Below are positions 21,618-31,135 of a stretch of DNA of 64,000 nt, piece after piece (within the stretch, counting starts at the first letter, position 1; each line of letters opens with the position of its first letter). The translations under genes and the position numbers were made by a program. The stretch covers positions 434,001-498,000 of the forward strand of contig PJCV01000001.1 in the NCBI GenBank assembly GCA_002837415.1, given 5' to 3'. The notes beneath the pieces were generated by a model. The model saw only the letters and a program-made list of their open reading frames with translations. It was not told where the DNA came from and ran no database searches. The DNA is from Actinomycetales bacterium SN12. Lineage in GTDB: Bacteria > Actinomycetota > Actinomycetes > Actinomycetales > Microbacteriaceae.

Positions 21618-21638
21618 TCGAGAAGAACTTCTTCTCGA
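21618..21638. promoter_or_regulatory. 21-bp perfect palindrome in the divergent intergenic region (possible operator)
   Basis: Ten-base arms TCGAGAAGAA / TTCTTCTCGA around a single C, between the GT9 gene on the minus strand and the heptose operon on the plus strand, 40 bp before the gmhB start. Position and symmetry fit an operator for a dimeric regulator; no regulator gene is adjacent. Confidence 0.5.
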
Positions 21639-21677
21639 GGAGTTTGCTTCTCCGCCGAAGGGGGAAGTGCTTCTCTC

Positions 21678-22229
21678 ATGGATGTCCTTCAGCCCCGCCT
21701 GCGTGCGATCCTCTTCGATCGCGACGACACCCTCGTCGAGGATGTGCCGTACAACGGCGATCCCGACCGTGTGGTGCCGATGCCGGGCGCGCTCGACGCG
21801 CTGCAGCAGGTCCGCCGCGCCGGGCTGCGCACAGGCGTGGTGAGCAACCAGTCCGGTATCGCTCGCGGGATCCTCACCGTCGCGCAGGTGGATGCCGTGA
21901 ACGCTCGTGTGGAGCGGATGCTGGGCCCGTTCGACCTGTGGCGCTACTGCCCGCACGGCAGCGAGGACGGATGCCGCTGCCGCAAGCCTGAGCCCGGAAT
22001 GATCCTCTCCGCGGCCGAGCAGCTGGGTGTCTCCCCCGCGGAGGTCGCGATGATCGGCGACATCGGCGCTGACGTTCAGGCGGCCGCAGCGGCCGGCGCG
22101 CGGGGAGTCCTCGTGCCGACAGCCCGCACCCGCCGGGAGGAGGTGCAGGCGGCAGCGGTCGTCGCGCCCGACCTCGTGTCGGCCGTCGCACTGCTGCTCG
22201 CCGGCGCCCCGGCGGAGGCCGCGTCGTGA
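21678..22229 (+). CDS. gmhB: HAD phosphatase, D-glycero-D-manno-heptose 1,7-bisphosphate phosphatase-like
   Basis: HAD subfamily IIIA phosphatase of 183 residues. The catalytic motif is FDRDDTL with Asp14 and Asp16 (DGTL is more usual, so the glycine is replaced by Asp). Motif II is VVSNQSGIARG. The Cys/His zinc site of GmhB is present (CPHG...CRCRKPEPGM), and IGDIGADVQAA supplies the last acidic motif. In GmhB this removes the C7 phosphate from heptose bisphosphate. Start ATG 21678 with AGGGGGAAG upstream. The stop overlaps the next start (GTGA), so it opens a tightly coupled operon. Confidence 0.85.
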   Translation: MDVLQPRLRAILFDRDDTLVEDVPYNGDPDRVVPMPGALDALQQVRRAGLRTGVVSNQSGIARGILTVAQVDAVNARVERMLGPFDLWRYCPHGSEDGCRCRKPEPGMILSAAEQLGVSPAEVAMIGDIGADVQAAAAAGARGVLVPTARTRREEVQAAAVVAPDLVSAVALLLAGAPAEAAS

Positions 22230-23317
22230 CCCGGCGCGTGCTCGTGGCGCGGCTGGACAGCATGGGAGATGTGCTGGTATCCGGCCCCGCGGTGCGCGCA
22301 GTGGCCAGGCAGGCCGAGGTGGTGATGCTGTGCGGCCCACGGGGCGCGGATGCCGCAGCCCTGCTGCCGGGCGTGCATGCTCGCATCGTGTGGGATGCCC
22401 CGTGGATCTCGGCGCCCGCTCCCCACGTGCACGTGGACGCCGTAGAGGAGCTCGTCGCCCAGGTGCGCGCGGCCGGGGTCGACGAGGCCGTGATCCTCAC
22501 CTCCTTCCACCAGTCGCCGCTGCCCCTGGCGCTGCTGCTGCGCCTCGCCGGGGTCTCCCGGATCACCGGCGCCTCGGTCGACTACGCCGGTTCCCTTCTG
22601 GACGTGCGGCTGCGCCCCGGCGAGGATCTGGACGAGAGCATCCCGGAGCCCGAGCGTGCTCGGCGCGTCGCGGAAGCCGCGGGCTTCCCGCGCGACGACG
22701 ACGACCGGCTGCGGCTGGGTCCGCTGCCGGACACATCGACGCTCACCCGGGGCACCGGCTACGTCGTCCTGCATCCCGGCGCGGCGGTGCCCGCCCGGAT
22801 GTGGACCGCCGACGGCTTCGCCCGCACGGCGCGGCTGCTCGCCGACGCCGGCCGCCGCGTCGTGATCTCCGGCGGCGACGCTGAGCGCGACCTGGCCAGC
22901 ACCATCGTCTCCGCCTGCCCGGAGGCGATCGATCTGACCGGGACGTGCGACCTGGCGCACCTGGCCGGCGTGCTCGCCGGCGCGGACGCCCTCGTGTCGG
23001 GCAACACCGGTCCTGCCCACCTCGCCGCTGCCGTCGGCACGCCTGTGGTCAGCCTCTTCTCCCCCGTCGTGCCGGCGGAGCGCTGGGCGCCGTACGGCGT
23101 GCCGGTGGAGCTGCTCGGCGATCAGCACGCTGCGTGCCGCGGCACGCGGGCACGCGAGTGCCCCGTGCCCGGGCATCCCTGCCTGACCTCGGTGACGGCA
23201 GAGCAGGTCGTCGCCGCGGTTCACCGGCTGAGTGCCGACCGCGGAGCAGAGGCGCAGCGCGAGGCGCGAACAGAGGCGTCAGAGCGATCCAGCACACATG
23301 AAGGAGTGAGCGCATGA
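22226..23317 (+). CDS. Glycosyltransferase family 9 (heptosyltransferase-type) protein 2
   Basis: GT9 protein of 363 residues. It begins VLVARLDSMGDVLVSGPAVRA, the heptosyltransferase N-terminal signature, and has the C-terminal SGNTGPAHLAAAVGTPVVSLF donor-binding block. A cysteine-containing segment (HAACRGTRARECPVPGHPC) follows, as seen in several GT9 enzymes. GTG start overlaps the gmhB stop; its own stop overlaps the next start (ATGA). It probably uses the nucleotide-heptose made by its operon partners; this is inference from family and context. Confidence 0.9.
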   Translation: MTRRVLVARLDSMGDVLVSGPAVRAVARQAEVVMLCGPRGADAAALLPGVHARIVWDAPWISAPAPHVHVDAVEELVAQVRAAGVDEAVILTSFHQSPLPLALLLRLAGVSRITGASVDYAGSLLDVRLRPGEDLDESIPEPERARRVAEAAGFPRDDDDRLRLGPLPDTSTLTRGTGYVVLHPGAAVPARMWTADGFARTARLLADAGRRVVISGGDAERDLASTIVSACPEAIDLTGTCDLAHLAGVLAGADALVSGNTGPAHLAAAVGTPVVSLFSPVVPAERWAPYGVPVELLGDQHAACRGTRARECPVPGHPCLTSVTAEQVVAAVHRLSADRGAEAQREARTEASERSSTHEGVSA

Positions 23318-24354
23318 GGGTGATGGTGTGGATGGTCCACGGCGGGTGGATGGACGGTTTCCTCCGCGGGCAGCACGAGTACATCGTGCCGTTCGCCGGC
23401 GATGAGCCTCCGCAGCTGCCCGCCGGTGTGCGGGCAGTCCCCGAGCGCGCGCTGCGCGAGGAGGACGTCGATGTCGTCGTGCTGCAGAGCATGGCGGAGC
23501 TGGAGGCAGCCGAGCGCCTGCTGGGCCGCGTGCCTGGACGCGACATCGCTGCGGTGTTCGTCGAGCACAACACCCCCAAGCAGCATCCGACCGAGCAGCG
23601 TCATCCGCTCGCCGATCAGGACCGCATCCCGGTCGTGCACGTCACGCACTTCAACCGCCTGGTGTGGGACAACGGCGACGCCCCGACCCGCGTGATCGAG
23701 CATGGAGTGCCCGATCCCGGCCCGCTGTACAGCGGAGAAGTGCCGGCGCTGGGCGTCGTGATCAACGAGCCCGTCCGGCGCTGGCGGGTCACCGGCACGG
23801 ATCTGCTGCCCCGATTCGCGCAGGTCGCGCCGCTGCACGCGTTCGGCATCGACTCGGATCTGCTGCCCGCGGCGCTGGGTCTGCCCGAACAGAGACTGCG
23901 GATCGTGGGCGATCTGCCCACCGGCCGGATGCACGCCGAGCTGGCGACGCGACGCGCCTACCTGCATCCGTTCCGATGGACCTCTCTGGGTCTCGCCCTG
24001 CTCGAGGCGATGACGATGGGCATGCCGGTGCTCGCACTGGCGACGACGGAGGCGTCGCGGGCGGTGCCGCCCGAGGCCGGCGCCATATCGGCCGACCCCG
24101 GCGAACTCGCCACGATGGCGGCGGCGCTCCTCGCAGACCCTGACGAGGCCCGCATCCGCGGCGCACACGCTCGTGAGTTCGCGCTGGAGCACTACGGGCT
24201 GCAGCGGTTCCTGTCCGACTGGGACACCGTGCTGGACGAGCAGCACACCATGCACCTCCGCCGCAGCCGGACCGGCGCTCGCGCAGAGCATCCCGACGCG
24301 CCGCAGCCGTTCCCCGGCGGTCCCTCATCACAGCTGGAAGGAGTGCGGGGATGA
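23314..24354 (+). CDS. Glycosyltransferase, GT-B fold, GT4-like
   Basis: Protein of 346 residues. The C-terminal half shows the GT4-like donor-site pattern [26 protein letters not shown] (Glu in LLEAM), preceded by a Rossmann half with [20 protein letters not shown] and [13 protein letters not shown]. The N-terminal half is short for GT4. No membrane segment. It is coupled by 4-bp overlaps to both neighbours in the heptose operon, with GAAGGAG as ribosome binding site. Specificity unknown. Confidence 0.85.
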   Translation: MRVMVWMVHGGWMDGFLRGQHEYIVPFAGDEPPQLPAGVRAVPERALREEDVDVVVLQSMAELEAAERLLGRVPGRDIAAVFVEHNTPKQHPTEQRHPLADQDRIPVVHVTHFNRLVWDNGDAPTRVIEHGVPDPGPLYSGEVPALGVVINEPVRRWRVTGTDLLPRFAQVAPLHAFGIDSDLLPAALGLPEQRLRIVGDLPTGRMHAELATRRAYLHPFRWTSLGLALLEAMTMGMPVLALATTEASRAVPPEAGAISADPGELATMAAALLADPDEARIRGAHAREFALEHYGLQRFLSDWDTVLDEQHTMHLRRSRTGARAEHPDAPQPFPGGPSSQLEGVRG

Positions 24355-25595
24355 AGATCGCCATGGTCTCCGAGCACGCCAGTCCCCTCGCCGATCCCGG
24401 CAGCGTCGATGCCGGCGGGCAGAACGTCCACGTGGCCGCACTCTCGCGCATGCTGGCGAGAAGGGGCCACAGCGTGACCGTGTTCACCCGGCGCGACGAC
24501 CCCGCGCTCGATGAGCGCGTGCAGCTCGACGAGGGCGTCGACGTCGTGCACGTCGACGCGGGCCCCGCCGCCCGCATCCCCAAGGACGACCTGCTGCCGC
24601 ACATGACCGAGCTCGCAGAAGGCCTCGCGCAGCACTGGCGGGCCGATCCGCCCGATGTGGTGCACAGCCACTTCTGGATGTCCGGCCTGGCAGCCCTGGA
24701 TGCGGTCGCCATGCTGGCCGACTCGGACATCAGCGCACCGCCCGTCCTGCACACGTTCCATGCCCTCGGAGCGGTGAAGCGCCGCCATCAGGGTGCGGCC
24801 GACACCAGCCCCGCCGAGCGGGAGTGGCTGGAGCCGAGCGTGGGCCGCCGAGCCGACACCGTCATCGCCACCTGCTCGGACGAGGCGTTCGAGCTGCGCG
24901 CCCTCGGCGTGCCCTCCTCCCGCATCGCCATCGCGCCGTGCGGGGTCGACCTCGCCCATTTCGGCGTGGAGGGTGAGGTCGAGCCGAAGGGAGCCAGGCA
25001 CCGGGTGCTGAGCGTCGGACGGCTGGTGCCCCGCAAGGGCGTCGATCTGGTCGTGCGCGCACTCGCCACGCTCGTGGAATCGGGCTTCGGCGACATCGAA
25101 CTGGTCATCGCAGGTTGCGACGGCACCGCGGAGGCCGACCCCGAGGCAGCCCGCCTCTCGGCGCTCGCCGACGAGCTCGGCATCGCTGATCGGGTGCGGT
25201 TCCACGGCAAGGTGAGTCGCGACCGGATGCCGGCGCTGCTGCGCTCTGCGGATGCCGTGGTGTGCGCTCCGTGGTACGAGCCGTTCGGCATCGTGCCGCT
25301 GGAGGCGATGGCCTGCGGCACGCCGGTGGTCGCGGCCGCCGTCGGCGGCCTGATCGACAGCGTGACCGACGGCGTCACGGGTCTGCATGTGCCGCCGCGC
25401 GACCCGGACGCCATCGCGAGCGCGCTGCAGGAGCTCCTGGGCGACGAGGCGCGGCGCCGCGCGTGGGGACGCGCCGGCCGCGCCCGCATGGAGAGCCGCT
25501 ACTCCTGGGAGCGGGTGGCGGCGCAGACCGAGCGCATCTATCGAATGGCGCAGGTCCGCCGCGTGGCGGGCCGGGCGGAAGGAGCAGCACTGTGA
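24351..25595 (+). CDS. Glycosyltransferase family 4, MshA/sucrose-synthase-like
   Basis: Typical GT4 of 414 residues. The N-terminal acceptor domain contains [20 protein letters not shown] and [10 protein letters not shown]. The C-terminal donor domain contains [20 protein letters not shown] and [20 protein letters not shown], with the E-x7-E motif. The sequence resembles MshA (GlcNAc-inositol-phosphate transferase), but its place inside a heptose operon argues for a surface-glycan role. ATG start overlaps the upstream stop; GAAGGAG precedes it. Confidence 0.9.
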   Translation: MKIAMVSEHASPLADPGSVDAGGQNVHVAALSRMLARRGHSVTVFTRRDDPALDERVQLDEGVDVVHVDAGPAARIPKDDLLPHMTELAEGLAQHWRADPPDVVHSHFWMSGLAALDAVAMLADSDISAPPVLHTFHALGAVKRRHQGAADTSPAEREWLEPSVGRRADTVIATCSDEAFELRALGVPSSRIAIAPCGVDLAHFGVEGEVEPKGARHRVLSVGRLVPRKGVDLVVRALATLVESGFGDIELVIAGCDGTAEADPEAARLSALADELGIADRVRFHGKVSRDRMPALLRSADAVVCAPWYEPFGIVPLEAMACGTPVVAAAVGGLIDSVTDGVTGLHVPPRDPDAIASALQELLGDEARRRAWGRAGRARMESRYSWERVAAQTERIYRMAQVRRVAGRAEGAAL

Positions 25596-26212
25596 GCATC
25601 ATCGAGACCGATCAGCCGCGCACCGCGGCGGCGCGGCACGACCCGGTGCGCGAGCACCTGCAGGGGCTGCGAGCGGCGATCACCGCCACCGAGCAGCACG
25701 CGACGCGCCTGGAGCAGTGGGGACGAGAACTCGCGGCGCGACTGAGCGACGGGCATCGTCTGCTGGTCGCGGGCAACGGCGGCTCCGCTGCCGAGGCGCA
25801 GCACCTCACCGCCGAGCTCGTCGGACGGTACCAGCACGACCGCCCGGCCTTCTCGGCGCTCGCACTGAGCTCGGAGAGCTCCAGTGTGACCGCCATCGGC
25901 AACGACTACGGCTTCGATCAGATCTTCGCGCGGCAGGTGCACGCTCACGCCCGTGCAGGCGATGTGGTGCTGCTGATCTCCACCAGCGGGCGCAGCGCGA
26001 ATCTGCTGCGCGCCGCCGAGGCGGCAAGGCAGGTGGGCGCGGTCGTGTGGTCGCTCACCGGGCCCGGCGCGAACCCCCTCGCAGACCTCGCCGACGAGGC
26101 GATCTGCGTGGATGCTCCCTCGCCGCACGTGCAGGAGTGCCATCTCGTCGCGATCCACGCGGTGTGCCGCGTATTCGACGAGCAGATCGAGAAAGCCGAG
26201 GACGCGGAATGA
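25592..26212 (+). CDS. gmhA: SIS-domain sugar isomerase, phosphoheptose isomerase-like
   Basis: Protein of 206 residues with one SIS domain. [20 protein letters not shown] is the GmhA phosphate-loop signature, [16 protein letters not shown] is the second sugar-phosphate loop, and [16 protein letters not shown] holds the C-terminal catalytic histidine region. GmhA converts sedoheptulose 7-phosphate to heptose 7-phosphate. GTG start with GGAAGGAG ribosome binding site; both ends overlap neighbours by 4 bases. It supplies the first step of the pathway completed by hldE and gmhB here. Confidence 0.9.
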   Translation: MSIIETDQPRTAAARHDPVREHLQGLRAAITATEQHATRLEQWGRELAARLSDGHRLLVAGNGGSAAEAQHLTAELVGRYQHDRPAFSALALSSESSSVTAIGNDYGFDQIFARQVHAHARAGDVVLLISTSGRSANLLRAAEAARQVGAVVWSLTGPGANPLADLADEAICVDAPSPHVQECHLVAIHAVCRVFDEQIEKAEDAE

Positions 26213-27609
26213 GGATCACGGTGGTGGGTGACACGCTGCTCGACGAGGACCTCGTGGGGTCCTCCTCCCGCCTGTGCCCGGATGCGCCGGTACCCGTCGT
26301 GGACGTGACGGCGCGATCGCGACGGGCAGGCGGCGCGGGACTGGTCGCGACCATGCTCGCCGCTGACGGCCACGAGGTCGAGCTGGTGACCGTGCTCTCC
26401 GACGATGACGCCGCGGGATCGCTGCGCGAGTGCCTGCAGAGCGTGCGGGTGGTGGCCGGCCCGTCGGGCGCTCCCACACCCGTGAAGACGAGGCTGCGCT
26501 GCAACGGAGAACCCTTCGGGCGGCTCGACGAGGGCTGTGACCCCGCGCCGGTGCCGCGTGCCACCGACGACATGCTCGCGGCGGTATCCGAGGCCGAGGT
26601 CCTCATCGTGGCCGACTACGGCCGCGGGCTGCTGGCGGGGCGCAGCCTGCGGAAGGCTCTCGAGCGGCGCGCCGCGGATGTCCCACTCATCTGGGACCCG
26701 CATCCGCGCGGCACGCCGCCCGTGCCGGCCGCCTGGCTGGTCACTCCGAACGCCGACGAGGCCTCCGCCGCGGCGGGCCTGCCTGAGCAGAGCGATGCGG
26801 CAGACATCGCCGGTGCGCTCCGTGCGCGTTGGGGTTCCCGAGCGGTCGTCGTGACCCTGGGTGAAGCGGGTGCGGTGCTGCAGGAGGGCACGGCTCCGCC
26901 CCTGCGGGTCGGCGTCGACAGCGTCGCGGGCGCCGACCCCTGCGGCGCCGGTGACCGCTTCGCCGCCACCGCCGCAGTCGTGCTGGCACGCACCGGAGAT
27001 GTCGCGCTCGCGGTGCAGGAGGCCGCATCGGCGGCCGGCGCCTATCTCGCTGCGGGTGGCGTGGGCGCCCTCGCCTCACCGCCTCCTGCTCCTGCCCGCC
27101 CCGAGGAGCGCGACGCGAGGTCGGGCGCGGCAGACGATGTGCCCGCATCCGCGTTCGGAGACGCCCGCGAGCTCATCAGCGCAGTACGCGCTCGCGGGGG
27201 CACCGTGGTGGCAACCGGCGGCTGCTTCGATCTGCTGCACGCCGGCCATGTCCGCACGCTTCAGGCCGCACGCGACCTCGGCGACTGCCTCATCGTCTGC
27301 GTGAACTCCGACGACTCCGTGCGGCGGCTGAAGGGCTCCGCACGGCCGCTCATCGGCGAGCACGACCGCGCCGAGCTGCTCGGGGCCCTGGGGTGCGTCG
27401 ACGCGGTGATCGTCTTCGAGGAGGACAGCCCGGAAGACGTCATCGGCCGAATCCGTCCCGACGTCTGGGTGAAAGGCGGCGACTACAGCGCCGCCGCCCT
27501 GCCCGAGACGAAGCTCGTGCAGTCCTGGGGCGGTCGCACCGTGACCCTGCCCTTCCACCTCGGTCGCTCGACCACGGCTCTGGCCGCCAGACTCGCCGAC
27601 GTCATCTGA
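26209..27609 (+). CDS. hldE: Bifunctional HldE-type heptose 7-phosphate kinase / heptose 1-phosphate nucleotidyltransferase (copy 1)
   Basis: Protein of 466 residues. The N-terminal ribokinase/PfkB domain begins [16 protein letters not shown], has TPNADEA and ends with GADPCGAGDRFAA, which keeps the catalytic Asp. A Pro/Ala linker leads to a C-terminal cytidylyltransferase-like domain with GGCFDLLHAGHV (HxGH at 344-347), VNSDDSVRRLKG and WVKGGDYS. This is the domain order of E. coli HldE, which makes ADP-heptose; the nucleotide used here cannot be read from sequence. ATG overlaps the gmhA stop. Last gene of the overlapping run that begins with gmhB. Confidence 0.9.
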   Translation: MRITVVGDTLLDEDLVGSSSRLCPDAPVPVVDVTARSRRAGGAGLVATMLAADGHEVELVTVLSDDDAAGSLRECLQSVRVVAGPSGAPTPVKTRLRCNGEPFGRLDEGCDPAPVPRATDDMLAAVSEAEVLIVADYGRGLLAGRSLRKALERRAADVPLIWDPHPRGTPPVPAAWLVTPNADEASAAAGLPEQSDAADIAGALRARWGSRAVVVTLGEAGAVLQEGTAPPLRVGVDSVAGADPCGAGDRFAATAAVVLARTGDVALAVQEAASAAGAYLAAGGVGALASPPPAPARPEERDARSGAADDVPASAFGDARELISAVRARGGTVVATGGCFDLLHAGHVRTLQAARDLGDCLIVCVNSDDSVRRLKGSARPLIGEHDRAELLGALGCVDAVIVFEEDSPEDVIGRIRPDVWVKGGDYSAAALPETKLVQSWGGRTVTLPFHLGRSTTALAARLADVI

Positions 27610-27662
27610 CCGCCGGTACTCACCTCACCCTCCCCGCAGGGGAAGACAGAAAGAGAGACAGC

Positions 27663-28370
27663 ATGCAGTCCAGCTACCCCCGTCCCCTCGGCCGTGTCCT
27701 GATCACCGGCGGTGCGTCCGGCCTCGGTGAGGCCGTGGCCCGCGCGGTCGCCGAAGCGGGCGGCACGCCCGCGGTGATCGACCGAGACGTGTCAGCGGTG
27801 CCGTCGGGCACTCTGAGCCGCCAGGCCGACGTATCCGACCGGCAGCAGGTCGAGCAGGCGGTCGCGTCGATCGCCGCAGAGCTGGGCGGGATCGACGCGG
27901 TCGTCACCGCCGCAGGGATCGACCGGTGCGGTCGACTGGAGGACATCGCCGCCGATGAGTGGGAACGGGTCATCTCCGTCAACCTCCTCGGCACCGTCTC
28001 TGCCGTGCGCGCGGCCCTGCCGCACCTCGAGCAGGTGCACGGCCGGGTCATCACGGTCGCGTCGTCGCTTGCTCTGCGCGCACTCTCGGATGCCACGGCG
28101 TACTGCGCCTCGAAGTTCGGCGTGCTCGGCTTCTCGCGCGCACTCGCGGCGGAGACTCGCGGACGCCTCGGCGTGACGACGCTGATCCCCGCCGGGATGC
28201 GCACGCGCTTCTTCGACGACCGCGACGAGCAGTACAAGCCCGGCCCCGACGCGCAGCTCAACGACCCGTCCGATGTCGCGCGCACCGTCGTGTTCGCGCT
28301 GCAGCAGCCCGAGGGGTGCGAGGTTCGCGAACTCGTGGTCTGCCCTGAGGAAGAGCCCTCCTGGCCCTGA
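27663..28370 (+). CDS. Short-chain dehydrogenase/reductase
   Basis: Classical SDR of 235 residues: cofactor loop TGGASGLGEAV, VTAAGIDR in the NNAG position, catalytic Ser in VASSLALRA and the YxxxK pair in AYCASKFG. Its length and motifs fit a classical oxidoreductase, not the extended NDP-sugar 6-epimerase HldD. It starts 53 bp after hldE with AGAAAGAGAG as ribosome binding site, so it is probably the last gene of the operon. It may oxidise or reduce the activated sugar; the substrate is unknown. It converges with the third GT9 gene, 3 bp away. Confidence 0.88.
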   Translation: MQSSYPRPLGRVLITGGASGLGEAVARAVAEAGGTPAVIDRDVSAVPSGTLSRQADVSDRQQVEQAVASIAAELGGIDAVVTAAGIDRCGRLEDIAADEWERVISVNLLGTVSAVRAALPHLEQVHGRVITVASSLALRALSDATAYCASKFGVLGFSRALAAETRGRLGVTTLIPAGMRTRFFDDRDEQYKPGPDAQLNDPSDVARTVVFALQQPEGCEVRELVVCPEEEPSWP

Positions 28371-28373
28371 TCC

Positions 28374-29573
28374 TCACCCGGTGCGGCTGCTGCGGGCATC
28401 CGCCAGCAGCCGCACCGCATCCTCCAGAACGGGGCCGACCTCGACATCGGCGACGAAGGAGACGTCGTGCTCGCAGCGCTCGGCCGTCCAGCCCACCTGC
28501 GTCGCATCCCGGTCGCACACCGGGCACCGCGTGGTCCACGACAGATGCGCGCGATGCCGGCCGCGACCGAGCGGACCGGCGTTGACGACGTTGCCGAACC
28601 AGAACACCGACACCGTGCGGGTGCCGACGGCCTGAGCCAGATGACGCGGTCCGCTGTCGTTGCCGAGCATGATGTCGGCGGCGGCGAGCACGGCGGTGAG
28701 CTCGGAAAGGGTGAGCCGGCCGGACAGGTCCACGATCCTCTCGCTCTGGTGTGCGCCGGCTTCTGCGGCGATGCGAGCGCACAACTCGACGTCCTCGCCG
28801 TCGCCCACCAGCACCACCCGCGCGCCCTCTGCCGCCAGCGCCGCTGCGACGGCGGCGAACCGCTCGGTGGGCCAGCGCCGACGCGGGTCGGTTGCCCCCG
28901 GATGCAGCACCACGAGGGCTTCTCCGTCTGAACGGTGCCGGGCGGCGAGGTCGTGCTCGTCCGGCGTCAGCGCGATGGTCGGCTCGAGGCTCACCGGCGC
29001 GGCACCGGCGAGCCCCACCACCTCCAGCGCTCGCAGCACCTCGTGCTGGTAGTACACGTACTCCAGCGAGCGCTCCAGATCGGCGGCGTCCGGCGTGCGG
29101 GTGCCGACCGTGTGGCGCGCACCGAGCGCACGCAGGAACGGGTTCGAGAAGCGCCCCCCGCCGTGCACCTGCACGGCCAGGTCGAAGCTCTCCGCGCGGC
29201 ACTCGGCGAGGAATGCTGCGATCGCCTGCTCGTCGGCATCCGTCTCCGGCGACGCGCCGACCCCGGGCACCGACGGCAGCACGCGGATGCGGTGCGGCGC
29301 CCCCGGCCGTCGCTCCAGCAGTCGTTCGGCCAGCGCGGTTCCCAGCAGGGTCACCTCGGCCTCAGGGTAGGCGGCGGCGAGCGCCTGCATGGCGGGCATG
29401 GCGAAGAGAAGATCTCCCAGCCCTCCGGCCCGCAGCACGGCGATGCGACGGACTCCCGAGAATCGCGGGCTCAACGGCGCGATGACCGGTCCGCCGATCG
29501 GCTGCCCGTCACCCGTCGATGCGGTTGCGGATGCGGTTGCGGAGTCTGCAGCGCGATGCGCGGATGCCGTCAT
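28374..29573 (-). CDS. Glycosyltransferase family 9 (heptosyltransferase-type) protein 3
   Basis: GT9 protein of 399 residues with a roughly 40-residue low-complexity Ala/Ser/Thr N-terminal tail. The fold starts IAVLRAGGLGDLLFAMPAMQAL. VVLHPGATDPRRRWPTERFAAVA and the donor block GNDSGPRHLAQAVGTRTVSVF mark the C-terminal half, followed by a cysteine-rich segment (CPVCDRDATQVGW ... CEHD). It is divergent from the aldehyde dehydrogenase gene (173 bp between). It is the longest and most heptosyltransferase-like of the three GT9 proteins here. Confidence 0.9.
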   Translation of the reverse strand: MTASAHRAADSATASATASTGDGQPIGGPVIAPLSPRFSGVRRIAVLRAGGLGDLLFAMPAMQALAAAYPEAEVTLLGTALAERLLERRPGAPHRIRVLPSVPGVGASPETDADEQAIAAFLAECRAESFDLAVQVHGGGRFSNPFLRALGARHTVGTRTPDAADLERSLEYVYYQHEVLRALEVVGLAGAAPVSLEPTIALTPDEHDLAARHRSDGEALVVLHPGATDPRRRWPTERFAAVAAALAAEGARVVLVGDGEDVELCARIAAEAGAHQSERIVDLSGRLTLSELTAVLAAADIMLGNDSGPRHLAQAVGTRTVSVFWFGNVVNAGPLGRGRHRAHLSWTTRCPVCDRDATQVGWTAERCEHDVSFVADVEVGPVLEDAVRLLADARSSRTG

Positions 29574-29746
29574 GGGGTCCTCCCTGTCACGCGAAGCCGC
29601 CTCGAGTCACGAGGGCGCTTCCCTCCCCATCCCCGGACTGATCGATCCGCAAACCTCCTCGCGGCAGCAGGTGTGAACCGCGCGTGCGATGGGTAGGGGT
29701 GGGAGTGACCGGAGAAGAACGACCCTGGCGACGAGAGGCTGCGACG

Positions 29747-31135
29747 ATGTTCGACACGATGATCAGCACGGATACCGAGATCACCATCACCGACCCGCGC
29801 GACGGCTCCCTGGTCGGCACGCTCGTCGCGGCGGATCCGGAGGAGGTGCGCGCCGCGGTGCGCACCGCGGTCGATGCTGCTCCGACGTGGGCGCGCACCC
29901 CCGCCGCTGAGCGCGGCGCGGCGCTGCGGCAGGCGGCGTCGCTGCTCGAGCAGCGCGCCGAGGAGCTGGCCGACATCGAGCAGCGCGAGACGGGGCGTCG
30001 GCGCGAGCAGGCGCTGGGCGGCATCCACGCCGCCGTCGGCACGCTGCGCGAGCAGGCGGGGCTCGCCGCGCTGCACCGTGGCCGCAGTCTGCTGGGCGCC
30101 GGCGAGGCGCTGGATGTAATGCGCCCGGAGCCGCGCGGAGTGGCCGCCGTGGTCACGCCGTGGAACGACCCGGTCGCCGTGAGCGCGGGGCTGATCGGGG
30201 CAGCGCTGGCGACGGGCAACACCGTCGTGCACAAGACCAGTGAGCGCTGCCCGCATCTGGGAGCGCTGCTCGACGAGATTCTGCAGTCGGCGCTGGCGCC
30301 AGGCGTGCTGAGCACGCTCACGGGCGGGGCCGAGGTCGGCGAGGTGCTGGTCAGCTGCCCGGATGTGGCCGTGGTCGCGCATGTCGGCTCGACGCTGGCG
30401 GGTGAGCGCATCGCCCGCTCGGTCGCACTCACCGGCGCGCATCTCATTCGCGAGAACGGCGGCAATGACGCCCTCATCGTCGATGAGGATGTGGATGCAG
30501 CGTGGGCTGCGGCGCAGGCTGCCCGCGGCGCGTTCACCAACAGCGGTCAGATCTGCACGGCGGTGGAGCGCATCTTCGTGCACCGCGGCATCGCGGATGC
30601 GTTCCTCACCGCGCTGGTGCGCGAGGCGGAGGCGCTGCAGAGCGGTGAGAACGCCCTCGCACCGCTCGTCGACGAGCGGATGCGCGCGCACGTCCACGAG
30701 CACGTCGCCGATGCGGTGAGGCAGGGAGCCCGCCCGCTCACGGGCGGGCAGGTTCCGGAGGGACCGGGCAGCCACTATCCGGCCACCGTCCTCGCCGACT
30801 GCACGCCCGCGATGCGAGTGCTGAACGAGGAGACGTTCGGACCGGTGGCGGCGGTGGTCGCCGTTGACGACTTCGAGGAGGCGCTCGAGCTCGCGCGGCG
30901 AGACGAGCACGGGCTCGCGGCGACCGTGCTCACCGCCGACACCGCTCACGCCCTGCGCGCGGCCGATGTTCTGCCGGTGGGCACGGTGAAGATCAACGCC
31001 GTGTTCGGCGGCGCCCCGGGCGGCGCAGCACAGCCCCGCGGGCGCAGCGGCTCCGGTTACGGGTACGGCCCCGAGCTTCTCGATGAGATGACGCGCACGA
31101 AGGTCGTCCACTTCGAGGCGGCGGTGCGGGCATGA
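29747..31135 (+). CDS. Aldehyde dehydrogenase family protein
   Basis: NAD(P)-dependent aldehyde dehydrogenase of 462 residues. VTPWNDPVAVSAGLIGAAL is the cofactor-binding block, the general base is in RENGGNDALIV, and the catalytic cysteine is in FTNSGQICTAVERIF. The conserved NEETFGPVAAV is present. GGN replaces the common GGK after the Glu. ATG 29747 is used; a second ATG lies 4 codons on. Its stop overlaps the second hldE (ATGA), which ties it to sugar metabolism: it may oxidise a sugar or glycolaldehyde-type intermediate. That role is inference. Confidence 0.9.
   Translation: MFDTMISTDTEITITDPRDGSLVGTLVAADPEEVRAAVRTAVDAAPTWARTPAAERGAALRQAASLLEQRAEELADIEQRETGRRREQALGGIHAAVGTLREQAGLAALHRGRSLLGAGEALDVMRPEPRGVAAVVTPWNDPVAVSAGLIGAALATGNTVVHKTSERCPHLGALLDEILQSALAPGVLSTLTGGAEVGEVLVSCPDVAVVAHVGSTLAGERIARSVALTGAHLIRENGGNDALIVDEDVDAAWAAAQAARGAFTNSGQICTAVERIFVHRGIADAFLTALVREAEALQSGENALAPLVDERMRAHVHEHVADAVRQGARPLTGGQVPEGPGSHYPATVLADCTPAMRVLNEETFGPVAAVVAVDDFEEALELARRDEHGLAATVLTADTAHALRAADVLPVGTVKINAVFGGAPGGAAQPRGRSGSGYGYGPELLDEMTRTKVVHFEAAVRA

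Noticed and set aside
24351..25595. Calling this gene mshA (mycothiol biosynthesis)
   Set aside because: The sequence is MshA-like, but it is embedded in a heptose operon by 4-bp overlaps, and GT4 specificity cannot be read from motifs.
27663..28370. Assigning the SDR as the ADP-heptose epimerase HldD
   Set aside because: It is a classical 235-residue SDR with a YCASK site; HldD is an extended SDR of over 300 residues.
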